Assembly (NCBI RefSeq): GCF_002362315.1 | Contig: NZ_MTZV01000004.1 | Coordinates: 1,054,001 to 1,118,000 of the forward strand | Source: Paraburkholderia acidicola | GTDB taxonomy: Bacteria > Pseudomonadota > Gammaproteobacteria > Burkholderiales > Burkholderiaceae | DNA length: 64,000 bases | Direction: 5' to 3' | Shown: in pieces, positions 1-8,520 of the stretch | Position numbering within the stretch: the stretch's first letter is position 1 | Layout: each line of letters begins with the position of its first letter | The notes under the pieces: generated by a model | What the model saw: only the letters and a program-made list of their open reading frames with translations | Database searches by the model: none | Told to the model about the DNA's origin: nothing | Program-made: the position numbers and the translations under genes

Positions 1-1
1 C

Positions 2-439
2 GCGAAATTTCCGCTGCTGCGCTCAGACGACGAGTTGTGGCGCCCGTGGTTCGACGCGGCGGGTTTGAACGACTGGCCGGAGCCCAAGCGCGGGGTGCTG
101 TATGAGGATTCGTCGAACCTGCTGCAGGCTGCGATCGAAGGTCAGGGCATTGCGCTCACGCGGCGCTCGCTGGCTATGCCCGAGGTTGCCGCTGGCCGGC
201 TGGTACGGCTCTTCGACATCGACGGGCCGAGCCCGTGGCAATACTATTTCCTCTGCCAGCCGCAGATGCTACAGACAGCACGCGTGATGGCGTTCCGCAA
301 CTGGGTATTCGAGGAAGTCAGACGGTTCCGGCAACTCTTCGAGCGCGCCTGCCAGGAAGGTCCGCAGAAAGCGGTGAAGGGCGGAAAGACCGGCAAAGCG
401 GAAAAAGCCGCCCGGCCGTCGCTGCAGGTCGAGCCCTGA
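2..439 (+). CDS. LysR-family transcriptional regulator, C-terminal part (partial)
   Basis: The gene enters from the left edge and only its last 145 codons are visible. The translated segment matches the C-terminal half of the LysR substrate-binding domain of the GcvA-like group: 'LYEDSSNLLQAAIEGQGIAL' is followed by a short R-x-L-A stretch, 'GRLVRLF' and the late 'YYFLC' strand. The last 35 residues are a Lys/Arg-rich tail beyond the normal domain end. The N-terminal winged helix is outside the window, so targets cannot be judged. It converges on ybeD with only 13 bp between stop codons. Confidence 0.85.
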   Translation, partial: AKFPLLRSDDELWRPWFDAAGLNDWPEPKRGVLYEDSSNLLQAAIEGQGIALTRRSLAMPEVAAGRLVRLFDIDGPSPWQYYFLCQPQMLQTARVMAFRNWVFEEVRRFRQLFERACQEGPQKAVKGGKTGKAEKAARPSLQVEP

Positions 440-452
440 ACGGCTGTTCCGC

Positions 453-725
453 TCAGAGCACGACCTTGACCATCGGGTGTCCGGTCAGCGCGCGGTAGAT
501 ATCGTCGAGCTGCTCGCGGTTAATCGCCCGCACCGTCACCGTCAAACCGGTGTAGTTGCCGCCGCTCGACGGCCGCACTTCGATGCGCCCGGCGTCGACG
601 CTGTTATCGAACTGACGGATCACCGTCACGATCGTGTCGGCGAATTCAGGATGCGACTTGCCCATCACCTTGATCGGGAAATCGCACGGATACTCAATGA
701 GTGATTCTTCGTTCACAGGGCTCAT
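453..725 (-). CDS. ybeD: YbeD/DUF493 family protein
   Basis: A 90-residue protein of the DUF493 (UPF0250, YbeD) family, a small ferredoxin-like alpha/beta fold. Visible family features are the 'IEYPCDFPIKVMG' opening strand, the 'SSGGNYTGLTVTV' core and the 'IYRALTGHPMVKVVL' end. Its biochemical role is not established; the family is widely found between dacA and lipB-lipA. Here it lies 73 bp downstream of dacA on the same strand, which supports the assignment, but the next gene is a convergent LysR gene rather than lipB. The ATG at 725 is the only sensible start. Confidence 0.9.
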   Translation of the reverse strand: MSPVNEESLIEYPCDFPIKVMGKSHPEFADTIVTVIRQFDNSVDAGRIEVRPSSGGNYTGLTVTVRAINREQLDDIYRALTGHPMVKVVL

Positions 726-798
726 TCTTGACTCCTTGAAACACCGCGCACGGCGTAACCCGACGACGCGCGCGGCGCAACCCGGGACGCCGCGGGTC

Positions 799-2019
799 TT
801 ACTTCTTCTTGTTGAACATCAGCATCAGCGAATCCCACACGCGACCCGCTACACCCGCCTGCGGCACTGCTTCGAGCGCGACGACCGGGAATTGCGCAAG
901 CGTCTTGCCGTTGGCCACGAGCTGCACGTTGCCGACCTGCTGGCCGTCCGTGAGCGGCGCGATCAGCGGCGAATTCAGCGTGACCTGCGGCTTCGCCTTG
1001 TCGGCGGCGCCCTTCGGCAACGTGAGGAACTGGTCGCTCTTCACACCAACCTTCACCGTGTCCTGCGCGCCCTTGTAGATACGCGCCGTCTCGATCGTCT
1101 GACCGGCCTTGTACAGCCGCACCGTGTCGTACGCGCTATAGCCGTAGTTCAGCATTTTCAGGCTGTCCTGCACGCGGTCGTGTTCCTTCACCTCACCCAT
1201 CATCACGGTGACGAGACGGCGCGATGCATCGGGCGTACCTGGCAGCGAACGCTTCGCGGTCGCGATCAGGCAGTAGCCGGCCGCTTGCGTGTGACCGGTC
1301 TTCAGACCATCGACGGTCGGATCGATCCACAGCAGACGGTTGCGGTTCGGCTGCTTGATCTTGTTGTAGGTGAATTCCTTCACCGAGAAGATGCTGTAGT
1401 AGTCGGGGAAATCGCGAATCAGGCGCGTGGACAGCAGCGCGAGATCGCCGGCGGTCGTGTAGTGCTGCGCGTCGGGCATGCCGTTCACATCCGCGAAATG
1501 CGTATGCGCCATGCCGAGGCGCTGCGCCTCTGTGTTCATCATGTTGACGAACTGCGATTCGCTGCCGCCGACCAGTTCGGCCAGCGCGATCGCCGCATCG
1601 TTACCCGACTGGATGATCATCCCGTAGACGAGATCGTGCACCGTGACCGGCTTGTTCGCTTCGATGAACATCCGCGATTCGTCGGTGCGCACGCGGCGCA
1701 CCGCTTCGCTCGGCATCACCGTCTGGTCCATCGAGATCTTCTTCGTCTGCAGTGCTTCAAAGACGAGGTAGGCCGTCATCAGCTTGGTCAGCGATGCGGG
1801 TTCGACGCGCTCGTCGGGGTTTCCCGATGCCAGCACCTGGTTGCTGGTGGCATCGACGAGTACCCACGAGCGCGCGTTCACCGCTGGCGGCGGCACCTGC
1901 GCGAAGGCCGTGCTCGCGACCAGCGTAGCGGGCAGCAGCACGCCGAGCGTCACGGCACGGCTGAGGGAAGACGGAACGAGAGAGGACAGTGACGAAGAGC
2001 CGGGAGTGGAAAAACGCAT
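799..2019 (-). CDS. dacA: D-alanyl-D-alanine carboxypeptidase (PBP5/6 type)
   Basis: A 406-residue periplasmic peptidase of the S11 family that removes the terminal D-Ala from peptidoglycan pentapeptides. All three penicillin-binding motifs are present: SLTK at residues 76-79 (nucleophile S76), SGN at 138-140 and KTG at 240-242. A long N-terminal signal ends near 'STAFA' at residue 40, so the mature protein begins about QVPPPAVNAR. The C-terminal third is the PBP5 beta domain, ending in an amphipathic membrane-anchoring stretch (VWDSLMLMFNKKK). The reading frame is open further upstream to 2247, but the ATG at 2019 directly precedes the signal peptide and is preferred. ybeD follows on the same strand. 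Confidence 0.95.
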   Translation of the reverse strand: MRFSTPGSSSLSSLVPSSLSRAVTLGVLLPATLVASTAFAQVPPPAVNARSWVLVDATSNQVLASGNPDERVEPASLTKLMTAYLVFEALQTKKISMDQTVMPSEAVRRVRTDESRMFIEANKPVTVHDLVYGMIIQSGNDAAIALAELVGGSESQFVNMMNTEAQRLGMAHTHFADVNGMPDAQHYTTAGDLALLSTRLIRDFPDYYSIFSVKEFTYNKIKQPNRNRLLWIDPTVDGLKTGHTQAAGYCLIATAKRSLPGTPDASRRLVTVMMGEVKEHDRVQDSLKMLNYGYSAYDTVRLYKAGQTIETARIYKGAQDTVKVGVKSDQFLTLPKGAADKAKPQVTLNSPLIAPLTDGQQVGNVQLVANGKTLAQFPVVALEAVPQAGVAGRVWDSLMLMFNKKK

Positions 2020-2367
2020 AGGATCGATTCGGGCAGGGTGAGCTTCGTGCACACGAGGGCACACGCGCAGTGCATGGTTGGGTAGAGCCGGTCGGCGAGC
2101 GCAGCGCCGCAAAAACAGTGCGGCGCCCATTGGACTTGCGGCCACGCGATCGGTTCGCGCAGATGCCGGGCATCCGGCGCTGCACGTGCTCAATCGGGCC
2201 CGCGCACTACCGGATGGGCGGCGCTGCGCCCAAAAAAGAGCGCTCATTATACGCGCCGCCGTATCGACCGATCGGGGCCGGTCAGCGAAAACCGCCAGAA
2301 AATAGCCTGTGTGACGCGAAAAACGGCTTCATCGCGTAGGTGCGATTCGTGCCGCATCAGTACCGCA
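2020..2367. other. Intergenic region between dacA and an upstream hydrolase
   Basis: This 348-base stretch separates two minus-strand genes. Apart from the TATAAT near 2246-2251 I see no gene, no terminator with a T-run and no clear repeat. The open frames crossing it have no recognisable protein character. Confidence 0.6.
2246..2251 (-). promoter_or_regulatory. Candidate -10 box upstream of dacA
   Basis: A perfect TATAAT reads on the minus strand about 227 bases before the dacA start codon. No good TTGACA lies 17 bases further up, so the promoter is tentative; it would give a leader of about 220 nt. Confidence 0.35.
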
Positions 2368-3012
2368 TCAATGCCAGGCGTCGACGATGATGCGCTTTAA
2401 AATATGCAGCTTGCGATGCAGAAAATGCTCGGCGCCCGGAATCACGACGACCGGCAGTTCTTGCGGTCGCGCCCAGTCGTACACCGCTTGAATCGGCACC
2501 GTATCGTCGGTTTCGCCGTGAATCACGAGCGTATTCTCAGGCACCGGCGCGACCTCCCAGCGGCTCGCCGCCGTGCCGACGAACACCACTCTTTCGATCG
2601 CCTTGCCAGCCTCGCGCAGTTGTTGCGCGACGTGCGACAACACCAACGTGCCGAATGAAAAACCCGCGAGCACGAGCGGCAGATCGGCATAACCCGGTTG
2701 CGCGCGCATGTGATCGAGCACCGCGTGCAGGTCGTCGCGCTCGCCGAGGCCGTCGTCGTGCTCGCCTTGCGTTTGCCCGACACCGCGAAAATTCGACCGG
2801 TAGGTGACGTAGTTGAGTTGCACGAGCGTACGCGCGAGCGTCTGCGCAACCTTGTTGTCCATCGTGCCGCCGAAGAGCGGATGCGGATGCGCCACCAGCG
2901 CGATGCCGCGCGGTGCGGCGCCGGTTTCGCGCACGGCGTCGGGCAGATCGAGTGCGACCTCGATCTTGCCGACCGGGCCGTCGATCAGAAAATGCTGTGT
3001 GTGAACGTTCAT
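2368..3012 (-). CDS. Alpha/beta hydrolase (COG2945-like)
   Basis: A 214-residue cytoplasmic alpha/beta hydrolase without a signal peptide. The nucleophile elbow is GFSFG at residues 117-121 (S119), with D170 ('HGETDD') and H196 ('GAEHF') as the likely remaining catalytic residues. The conserved 'AHPHPLFGGTMDNKV' and 'SNFRGVGQTQGEHD' segments are typical of the COG2945 group of small esterase-like proteins, whose substrate is unknown. It begins 8 bp after the ferredoxin gene, so the two are probably cotranscribed. Confidence 0.85.
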   Translation of the reverse strand: MNVHTQHFLIDGPVGKIEVALDLPDAVRETGAAPRGIALVAHPHPLFGGTMDNKVAQTLARTLVQLNYVTYRSNFRGVGQTQGEHDDGLGERDDLHAVLDHMRAQPGYADLPLVLAGFSFGTLVLSHVAQQLREAGKAIERVVFVGTAASRWEVAPVPENTLVIHGETDDTVPIQAVYDWARPQELPVVVIPGAEHFLHRKLHILKRIIVDAWH

Positions 3013-3020
3013 CGTGTGAT

Positions 3021-3344
3021 TTACCGGTCGATCAACAGCCGTTCGACGATCTTGCCATTCGCGAGATGCGAATCGACGATCTCGTCGATGTCGGCTTCAT
3101 CGACGTACGTGTACCAGATGCCTTCCGGATACACGACGATGGTCGGACCTTCCTCGCAGCGGTCGAGGCAGCCGGACTTGTTGATCCGCACCTGCCCCGG
3201 ACCCGCAAGGCCCAGTTGCTTGACGCGTTTTTTCGCGTACTCCTGCATCGCCTGCGAATTGCAGTTCGCGCAGCTCGGACGGTCTGCGCCAGGGTCGCGC
3301 TGATTCAGACAGAAGAAGACGTGGTGCTTGAAGAACGAATCCAT
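3021..3344 (-). CDS. Thioredoxin-like [2Fe-2S] ferredoxin
   Basis: A 107-residue protein of the shethna/NuoE-like thioredoxin-fold ferredoxin family, an electron carrier. Cysteines at 12, 25, 28, 59 and 63 include the C-x12-C and C-x3-C spacing expected for a [2Fe-2S] site ('SGCLDRCEEGP'). The frame is open further up to 3398, but the MDSFFKHH start at 3344 matches the usual N-terminus of the family. It precedes the hydrolase by 8 bp. Its redox partner is not evident from the neighbours. Confidence 0.88.
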   Translation of the reverse strand: MDSFFKHHVFFCLNQRDPGADRPSCANCNSQAMQEYAKKRVKQLGLAGPGQVRINKSGCLDRCEEGPTIVVYPEGIWYTYVDEADIDEIVDSHLANGKIVERLLIDR

Positions 3345-3530
3345 GATGGGCCGGAAGGTACGCGGGAGTGTGGGGACCGCTGCGGCGCGACGCTGCAATA
3401 CGTTGTATATGCTGCATGCGCGCTACGCACGGCTAGTTGTGCGGTCGATTATAACGAGCGCGGTGGCAGCTCGCAGCCACAGGCGTCGATGAAGCTCAAC
3501 GAGGTGAGCCGAAGCGAGCGCCGGAAAGAT

Positions 3531-4688
3531 TCAGCGCCCGGCACGACGCCGTGTAAGCCACGCCCGTTCCGCCGAAAACGCGAGCCACACGAGCATCGCA
3601 TACGGCCACGTCCACGCGAGCCAGCGCGCGAGTCCGTTGAAGTGCAGATAGCGGCCCTGGCGCCAGTCGGCGAGCACGACATCGAAGTACGGATTCACCG
3701 GCAGCAGATTCACGCACACCAGCGCGACGGCAAGCGCGCCCGCGGCCAGGGTGGCTCGCCACGTGGGTGGCAGGACGAGCGCCAGTAGCGCCGCCGCAGT
3801 GCCCGCCACGAGCCCGATCAGCGCACCGGGCGTCGCCCAGTCGAAAGCGAGACCGGACTGCGATTGCAGGAACGTGGCGCCGACCTTGACGAACAGCGTC
3901 AGCGCGATCAGGCCGAGCATCAAGCGCACGCGCGGGGCGCGCGGCCGGATCGGCAGCGATGCAAGTGCGGCTGCCGCAAACAGGTTCAACGCGGTGACCA
4001 CCGCTTCCCACGCGTCGTCCGGCATCCACGCGGCGAGCAATCCTGGCCACGCCGCGACATGCCACGAAGCCGGCGTCCACGCGAGCAGCGCGTCCTGCAT
4101 CGTCGAATCGAAGTTCAGCCACAACACGCGCGGCCAGTCGCCAATGCCGAACAGCAACGGTGCGGGAAACATCGTTGCGAACGGCCATAACCCGGTCAGC
4201 GCGACCAGCGCCGCCGCATCGCGCTCGAGCCACAAAAAGCGCAACCGGCGCAATGCGCCGCGATCGAGCAGCGCACCGGTCGCGGGCGCCATCAGCGCGG
4301 CACCGAGCAACGCACCTAGTGCGTTCGCCGTGAGATCGAGGTTCGATGCGACACGGGTCGGCAGATAGGTCTGCACCGCCTCCATCACGCTCGATAGCAG
4401 CGCACCGAGCGCAAACCCCAGTGCGATGGCCGACGCGCCGCGCCGACGCGGATAGATCGCGAGCACGACAAGCGCACCAAACGGCATATAGCCGAGGACG
4501 TTCGTCACGACGTCGAATGCAGTCAGGTAACGCGGAAGCGGATCGTTCAGATAGTCGAACGGACCGAGGCCGAGCGAGCGCCAGCCGGAAAACGGATACC
4601 ACGACCCGTAGACGATGAGCGCGGTATACAGCCCCAACGCCTGCCGCGCGAGCGCGGACGGGCGGCGCTGCCACGGCTTGTCGCTCAT
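3531..4688 (-). CDS. VanZ-like family membrane protein
   Basis: A 385-residue inner-membrane protein with roughly ten hydrophobic segments. The N-terminal 130 residues carry the VanZ-like signature: 'YGSWYPFSGWR', 'DVVTNVLGYMPFGALV', then 'SSVMEAVQTYLPTRVASNLDLTANALGALLGA' spread over two helices. VanZ-like domains are linked to resistance to membrane or wall-active compounds in Gram-positives, but the role here is unknown. It is the last gene of a minus-strand run with the MCE/Mla-type transporter genes, which suggests an envelope function. Confidence 0.82.
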   Translation of the reverse strand: MSDKPWQRRPSALARQALGLYTALIVYGSWYPFSGWRSLGLGPFDYLNDPLPRYLTAFDVVTNVLGYMPFGALVVLAIYPRRRGASAIALGFALGALLSSVMEAVQTYLPTRVASNLDLTANALGALLGAALMAPATGALLDRGALRRLRFLWLERDAAALVALTGLWPFATMFPAPLLFGIGDWPRVLWLNFDSTMQDALLAWTPASWHVAAWPGLLAAWMPDDAWEAVVTALNLFAAAALASLPIRPRAPRVRLMLGLIALTLFVKVGATFLQSQSGLAFDWATPGALIGLVAGTAAALLALVLPPTWRATLAAGALAVALVCVNLLPVNPYFDVVLADWRQGRYLHFNGLARWLAWTWPYAMLVWLAFSAERAWLTRRRAGR

Positions 4689-4747
4689 GCGGCGCTCCGG
4701 TGTCCGCGCGGCGCGCCGCTCACGACGCGCCGCTCATCGCCGGTTGC

Positions 4748-5368
4748 TCATTGCGCGGCCACCAGCGGCTGCACGCCGAGCCATGCGGCGATCTGCGCGA
4801 TCAGATCGTTGCTCGCCGCGGCCAGTGCGGCGGCGCCCCCTGCGGCATCGGGCGAACTGGCGGGTGCGCGGGCCACGAACGTGTGCTGCCCGATCACCTT
4901 ACCGTTCTGGATCAGCGTGGCGCGTGTCGTGACCGCGCCGTGGCTTTGGGCCTGTCCGTCGAAGACCTGCTCGAACTCGTCCAGTTCGATCTTCAGCACC
5001 GGCGCTCGCACACCATCCGCACCGGTCAGCACCGTGCCGCGCGACGACAGCGCGGCGCGCAAACGCTGGGTCAACAGTTGCGCAGGGGCCATCGTCCAGT
5101 GGCTGTTCGAGTACGACGAGAGCCGCTGCGCATCGGCATAGCCGAGGCGATAAACGAGGTGATCGGAATCGAGCGTCTGCGGCGCGCTGACCTCGAGCAC
5201 CTTGATGGCGGGCAGAGCGCCACCGGTGATCGCCGGCGTTGCCGGGCCGAGGTCATAGCGGAAATCGGCGACTGCAGCCGGTGTGCTGCAGCCCGCGAGC
5301 AGGCTCACGGCGAGCACCGCAGACAGCACAGCGCCAGTTGAAAAGTAACGATCAAGCAAGCGTGACAT
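4748..5368 (-). CDS. ABC-type transport auxiliary lipoprotein (PqiC/YmbA-like)
   Basis: A 206-residue lipoprotein. The signal ends in the lipobox LLAGC with the acylated cysteine at residue 27. The remainder fits the COG3218 ABC-type transport auxiliary domain, for example 'YRLGYADAQRLSSYSNSHW' and 'LKIELDEFEQVFDG'. Such lipoproteins sit in the outer membrane and partner MCE proteins in lipid transport between membranes. The gene follows the MlaD-like gene by 18 bp on the same strand, so it is very probably part of the same transporter. Confidence 0.88.
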   Translation of the reverse strand: MSRLLDRYFSTGAVLSAVLAVSLLAGCSTPAAVADFRYDLGPATPAITGGALPAIKVLEVSAPQTLDSDHLVYRLGYADAQRLSSYSNSHWTMAPAQLLTQRLRAALSSRGTVLTGADGVRAPVLKIELDEFEQVFDGQAQSHGAVTTRATLIQNGKVIGQHTFVARAPASSPDAAGGAAALAAASNDLIAQIAAWLGVQPLVAAQ

Positions 5369-5386
5369 GGCAGGGGTCCTTTGAAA

Positions 5387-6346
5387 TCATTGCGCTGCCG
5401 CGGGCACACGCGATGCGGGCCAGCTAAAGCCTGGCTCGCCGGGGCCCGGCGCAGAGGGCGCCGTGCCGAACAGCACACTGCGCGGGTTGTTGCTGAATGC
5501 ATCGGCGGCACGATCCACCGAGCGCGCCGCCGACCTCACATCCTGAGACAGCGAATTCACACGCGGCAGCGTCTCGTAGCTGACCCGCGCGGACAGATCC
5601 TGCAGCGTGCTATCCATCGACGACAGCGCGATGCCCGCCTGCTGTGCCGCCGTGCCGACCTTGTTGAGCGGGCCGTCCGAGCGGTTCAGGCTCGTGATCA
5701 ACTGGTTAGTCGACGCGAGCGTGCTGTCCAGTTGCGTCAGCGTGCCGGGCAGCTTGCCGACCGTCGGGCCCATCTGCTGACTGAGCGTCGTCACGCCGTC
5801 GGCAGCGTGCTGCAAACTGGCAGCCGTTGCGAGCAACTGGTTGCGCATGTCGTCGGAGAGCATCGCGTCGACGTCGCCCACCGCCTTTTCAAGTTCCCGC
5901 AGCAGCACGTCGCCGCGCTCCTGCAACTGGTCGAGCAGGCCCGGATGCATCGGCAGTTGCGCCACATCCTTCACGGTGGACGGCAGCGGTGCAGGATCGT
6001 GGCCCGTATCGTCGAGCTGGACGAACGCGATTCCCGTCACGCCCTGAAAGCCGAGGCTGCCGAATGTGGAGCGCGTGATCGGCGCATTCTTGTCGACCAC
6101 GATGCGAATCACGATCTGTCCCGGATGCGAGCGATCGAACTTGATCGTCTGCACCTTGCCGACGTCGAGCCCGCGATACCGCACGGCGGCATCGGTATAA
6201 AGCCCGGTGACATTGGTCCGCGCGATCAGGTCGTACGGAATGCGCACCGACCGGTCGACGTTGAACAGGAACGCCGCCACGGCGATCGCGACCAGCAGCG
6301 CGACAGTGAAGAGCCCGGCCCAGAAGGCGTGCGATTTGTTTTCCAT
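5387..6346 (-). CDS. MCE/MlaD family lipid-transport protein
   Basis: A 319-residue periplasmic protein anchored by one N-terminal helix (residues about 9-29, 'AGLFTVALLVAIAVAAFLF'). One MCE domain follows at about residues 35-120, with 'GLYTDAAVRYRGLDVGKV' and 'GFQGVTGIAFVQL'. Beyond it is a long helical, probably coiled-coil, tail. MCE proteins form hexameric rings that bind lipid and dock on an MlaFE-type ABC transporter. The ATG at 6346 directly before the membrane helix was chosen over a longer open frame. It lies between the ATPase gene and the auxiliary lipoprotein gene. Confidence 0.92.
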   Translation of the reverse strand: MENKSHAFWAGLFTVALLVAIAVAAFLFNVDRSVRIPYDLIARTNVTGLYTDAAVRYRGLDVGKVQTIKFDRSHPGQIVIRIVVDKNAPITRSTFGSLGFQGVTGIAFVQLDDTGHDPAPLPSTVKDVAQLPMHPGLLDQLQERGDVLLRELEKAVGDVDAMLSDDMRNQLLATAASLQHAADGVTTLSQQMGPTVGKLPGTLTQLDSTLASTNQLITSLNRSDGPLNKVGTAAQQAGIALSSMDSTLQDLSARVSYETLPRVNSLSQDVRSAARSVDRAADAFSNNPRSVLFGTAPSAPGPGEPGFSWPASRVPAAAQ

Positions 6347-6362
6347 GGTCAGGTTCCCTGGT

Positions 6363-7241
6363 TCACAGCGGTAGCTCGGATGACGCCGGCTCGAGCGCGG
6401 CCGGCGGCAGCTTCGCACGGCGCTCGGGCGGCAACGCCTGGAGCGCACGGCGGCCGCGCAGGCCGAGGAAATATTCGCGGATGAACGGATGATCGACGTT
6501 CGCGGCTTCTTCGACGGGCGCGGCGACGAGCACCTTGCGATCCGCGAGCACCGCAACGCGCGTCGACAACGCGACCATCGTATCGAGATCGTGCGTCACC
6601 ATCACGACCGTAAGACCGAGCGCGCGATGCAGCGAGCTGATCAGTTCGACGAATTCGTCGGAGGCGCGTGGATCGAGCCCGGCGGTCGGTTCGTCGAGAA
6701 ACAGCAACTCGGGTTCGAGCGCGATGGCGCGCGCGATGCCCACGCGCTTGATCATGCCGCCCGACAGCGCGGCCGGCATCTTCGATGCGTGCTTGCACGG
6801 CAGCCCGACCATCTCGAGCTTGAGCATCACGATGTCGCGCAGCAGGTCGTCGGGAATCTTGCCGAGTTCGCGCAGCGGTTGCGCGATGTTGTCGAACACC
6901 GATAGCGACGAGAACAGTGCGCCCTGCTGGAACAGCATGCCGGAACGGCTGCGCATCAGATGCGCGGCCTCCGGGTCGATCTTCGAGGTGTCCTCGCCGA
7001 ACACCAGGATGGTCCCCGACGACGGCCGCTCGAGCCCGAGGATCTGCCGCACGAGCGTGGTCTTGCCCGAGCCCGACCCGCCGACGATCGACACGATCTC
7101 GCCGCGCTTCACGTCGAAGTTCAGATGCTGATGGACGATGTTGCGGCCGTAGCGTTTGGTGAGGTCGCGCACCTCGATCACCGGCTCGGCGATCGACGGT
7201 AGCGGCTGGCCGCGCACGGCGGAAGTGAGTGGCGCGATCAT
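6363..7241 (-). CDS. MlaF-like ABC transporter ATP-binding protein
   Basis: A 292-residue ABC ATPase of the MlaF/MKL group, powering lipid movement with the MlaE-like permease. Walker A is GGSGSGKTT at 54-62, the signature is LSGGM at 159-163 and Walker B is ELLFLDEP at 178-185 with catalytic E184. The 'PAALSGGMIKRVGIARA' form is characteristic of the Mla subgroup. The start ATG at 7241 overlaps the permease stop codon by 4 bases, a sign of translational coupling. The frame continues open into the permease gene, but that is an overlap shadow. The C-terminal 35 residues form a short Pro/Ala-rich tail. Confidence 0.95.
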   Translation of the reverse strand: MIAPLTSAVRGQPLPSIAEPVIEVRDLTKRYGRNIVHQHLNFDVKRGEIVSIVGGSGSGKTTLVRQILGLERPSSGTILVFGEDTSKIDPEAAHLMRSRSGMLFQQGALFSSLSVFDNIAQPLRELGKIPDDLLRDIVMLKLEMVGLPCKHASKMPAALSGGMIKRVGIARAIALEPELLFLDEPTAGLDPRASDEFVELISSLHRALGLTVVMVTHDLDTMVALSTRVAVLADRKVLVAAPVEEAANVDHPFIREYFLGLRGRRALQALPPERRAKLPPAALEPASSELPL

Positions 7242-8371
7242 CCGAGCCCCACGTTCTGGAACAGGATCGCGAACACGGCATCTGCGAGGATCACGACCGT
7301 GATCGACGACACGACCGAAGTCGTCGTGCCTTCGCCGAGACTCTGCGAGTTCGCCTTGATGCGAAAGCCAAAATGACAACCGACAATCGCAATCAGCATG
7401 CCGAACACGACGCCCTTGCCGAGGCCGATCCACAGGTTCGCTACCGGCACGACGCCCGGCAGCGCGCGCACGAAATAAGACATGTCGATGCCGAGCACGA
7501 TTTTCGCGGCGAGCGCGCCGCCGGTGAGCGCGATGATGTTGGTCCACATCACGAGCAGCGGCATCGCGACGGCGAGCGCGACGACGCGCGGCAGGATCAG
7601 CCGCAGGCCGTGCGGGATGCCCATCACGCGCATTGCGTCGAGTTCTTCGGTGACGCGCATCACGCCGATCTGCGCGGTGATCGCCGAGCCCGAGCGCCCG
7701 GCAACCAGAATCGCCGACAGCACCGGCCCCAGTTCGCGGATCACCGACAGCCCGAGAATGTTCACGATGTACTGGTTCGCACCGAACAGCCGCAACTGCT
7801 GCGCGGACAGATAGCTCAGCACGATGCCGATCAGGAACGCGACGAGCGCGGTGATTGGCAGCGCTTTCGTGCCGGCGCCGTAGACGTTCGCGGAGATCTC
7901 GGTCCACGGCGTGATCTTCGGATTGCGCGCGATGGCCAGCAGATCGAGCACGACACGACCGAACATCGCGATGCCACCCGACAGATGCTCGAAGAACGAG
8001 AAGAGCGACAGGCCGAGGCGCGTGAACGGATCGATGCGCGGCACGGCCTCGACCGGTTCGCGGCCCGCGTCGAGCAGCGCGATGCGCTCGAAGATATCGC
8101 GCTGTGTGTCGTTCAGTTCCGCGAGTTCCGGCGGCAGCCGGTGGCCCCAGATGCGCCACAGTGCCTGGCCGCCGACGTGATCGAGCCGCTCGACGCGCGA
8201 CAGGTCCCATTGCACGACCCGCTCCGCACTGCCCGCCAGCGCGCGCAGACGCGGCACCACGTGGCTGCGCGAGCGCGCCAGCGCGAGCGCCGTCCACTGG
8301 CCGGAGAGCCGGACCACCTTGCCCTGATTGCCCGCAGTGATGTCGAGACCGGGCGGAGTGTCGAAGTTCAA
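7238..8371 (-). CDS. MlaE family permease with N-terminal STAS-like domain
   Basis: A 377-residue permease. The C-terminal 260 residues match MlaE with about five membrane helices, including 'GRSGSAITAQIGVMRVTEELDAMRVMGI', the conserved coupling-helix region. The N-terminal 110 or so residues are soluble and look like a STAS domain ('GKVVRLSGQW', 'WDLSRVERLDHVGGQALWRIWG'), a role played by separate MlaB in E. coli. No ATG precedes it: translation appears to begin at TTG (8371) with no obvious Shine-Dalgarno. First gene of the lipid-transport operon, divergent from birA. Confidence 0.92.
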   Translation of the reverse strand: MNFDTPPGLDITAGNQGKVVRLSGQWTALALARSRSHVVPRLRALAGSAERVVQWDLSRVERLDHVGGQALWRIWGHRLPPELAELNDTQRDIFERIALLDAGREPVEAVPRIDPFTRLGLSLFSFFEHLSGGIAMFGRVVLDLLAIARNPKITPWTEISANVYGAGTKALPITALVAFLIGIVLSYLSAQQLRLFGANQYIVNILGLSVIRELGPVLSAILVAGRSGSAITAQIGVMRVTEELDAMRVMGIPHGLRLILPRVVALAVAMPLLVMWTNIIALTGGALAAKIVLGIDMSYFVRALPGVVPVANLWIGLGKGVVFGMLIAIVGCHFGFRIKANSQSLGEGTTTSVVSSITVVILADAVFAILFQNVGLG

Positions 8372-8507
8372 GGGTGCGTGGAAGAAAGGGGTTATGGGTT
8401 TGGGGGCAGCGACCCGGGTGTCAGCATTCGTGTGCCCGGACCAGCGGTCATTGTAACGAACGCAGCGCGTCGCAAGCGTGGCCGCGCCCGCGGTTGGTCC
8501 CTGTGGC

Positions 8508-8513
8508 TACAAT
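8508..8513 (+). promoter_or_regulatory. Candidate -10 box directly before birA
   Basis: TACAAT ends 7 bases before the birA ATG, which would put the transcription start on or next to the start codon. No convincing -35 or Shine-Dalgarno is present. Confidence 0.35.
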
Positions 8514-8520
8514 ACGGGCC

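Noticed and set aside
634..1992. A 452-codon plus-strand frame opposite dacA
   Set aside because: Arg/His-rich shadow of dacA; the minus strand carries all PBP motifs.
6363..8297. A single long frame that would fuse permease-region sequence to the MlaF ATPase
   Set aside because: The upstream part is an out-of-frame reading of the permease gene; MlaF has its own ATG at 7241 in a 4-base overlap.
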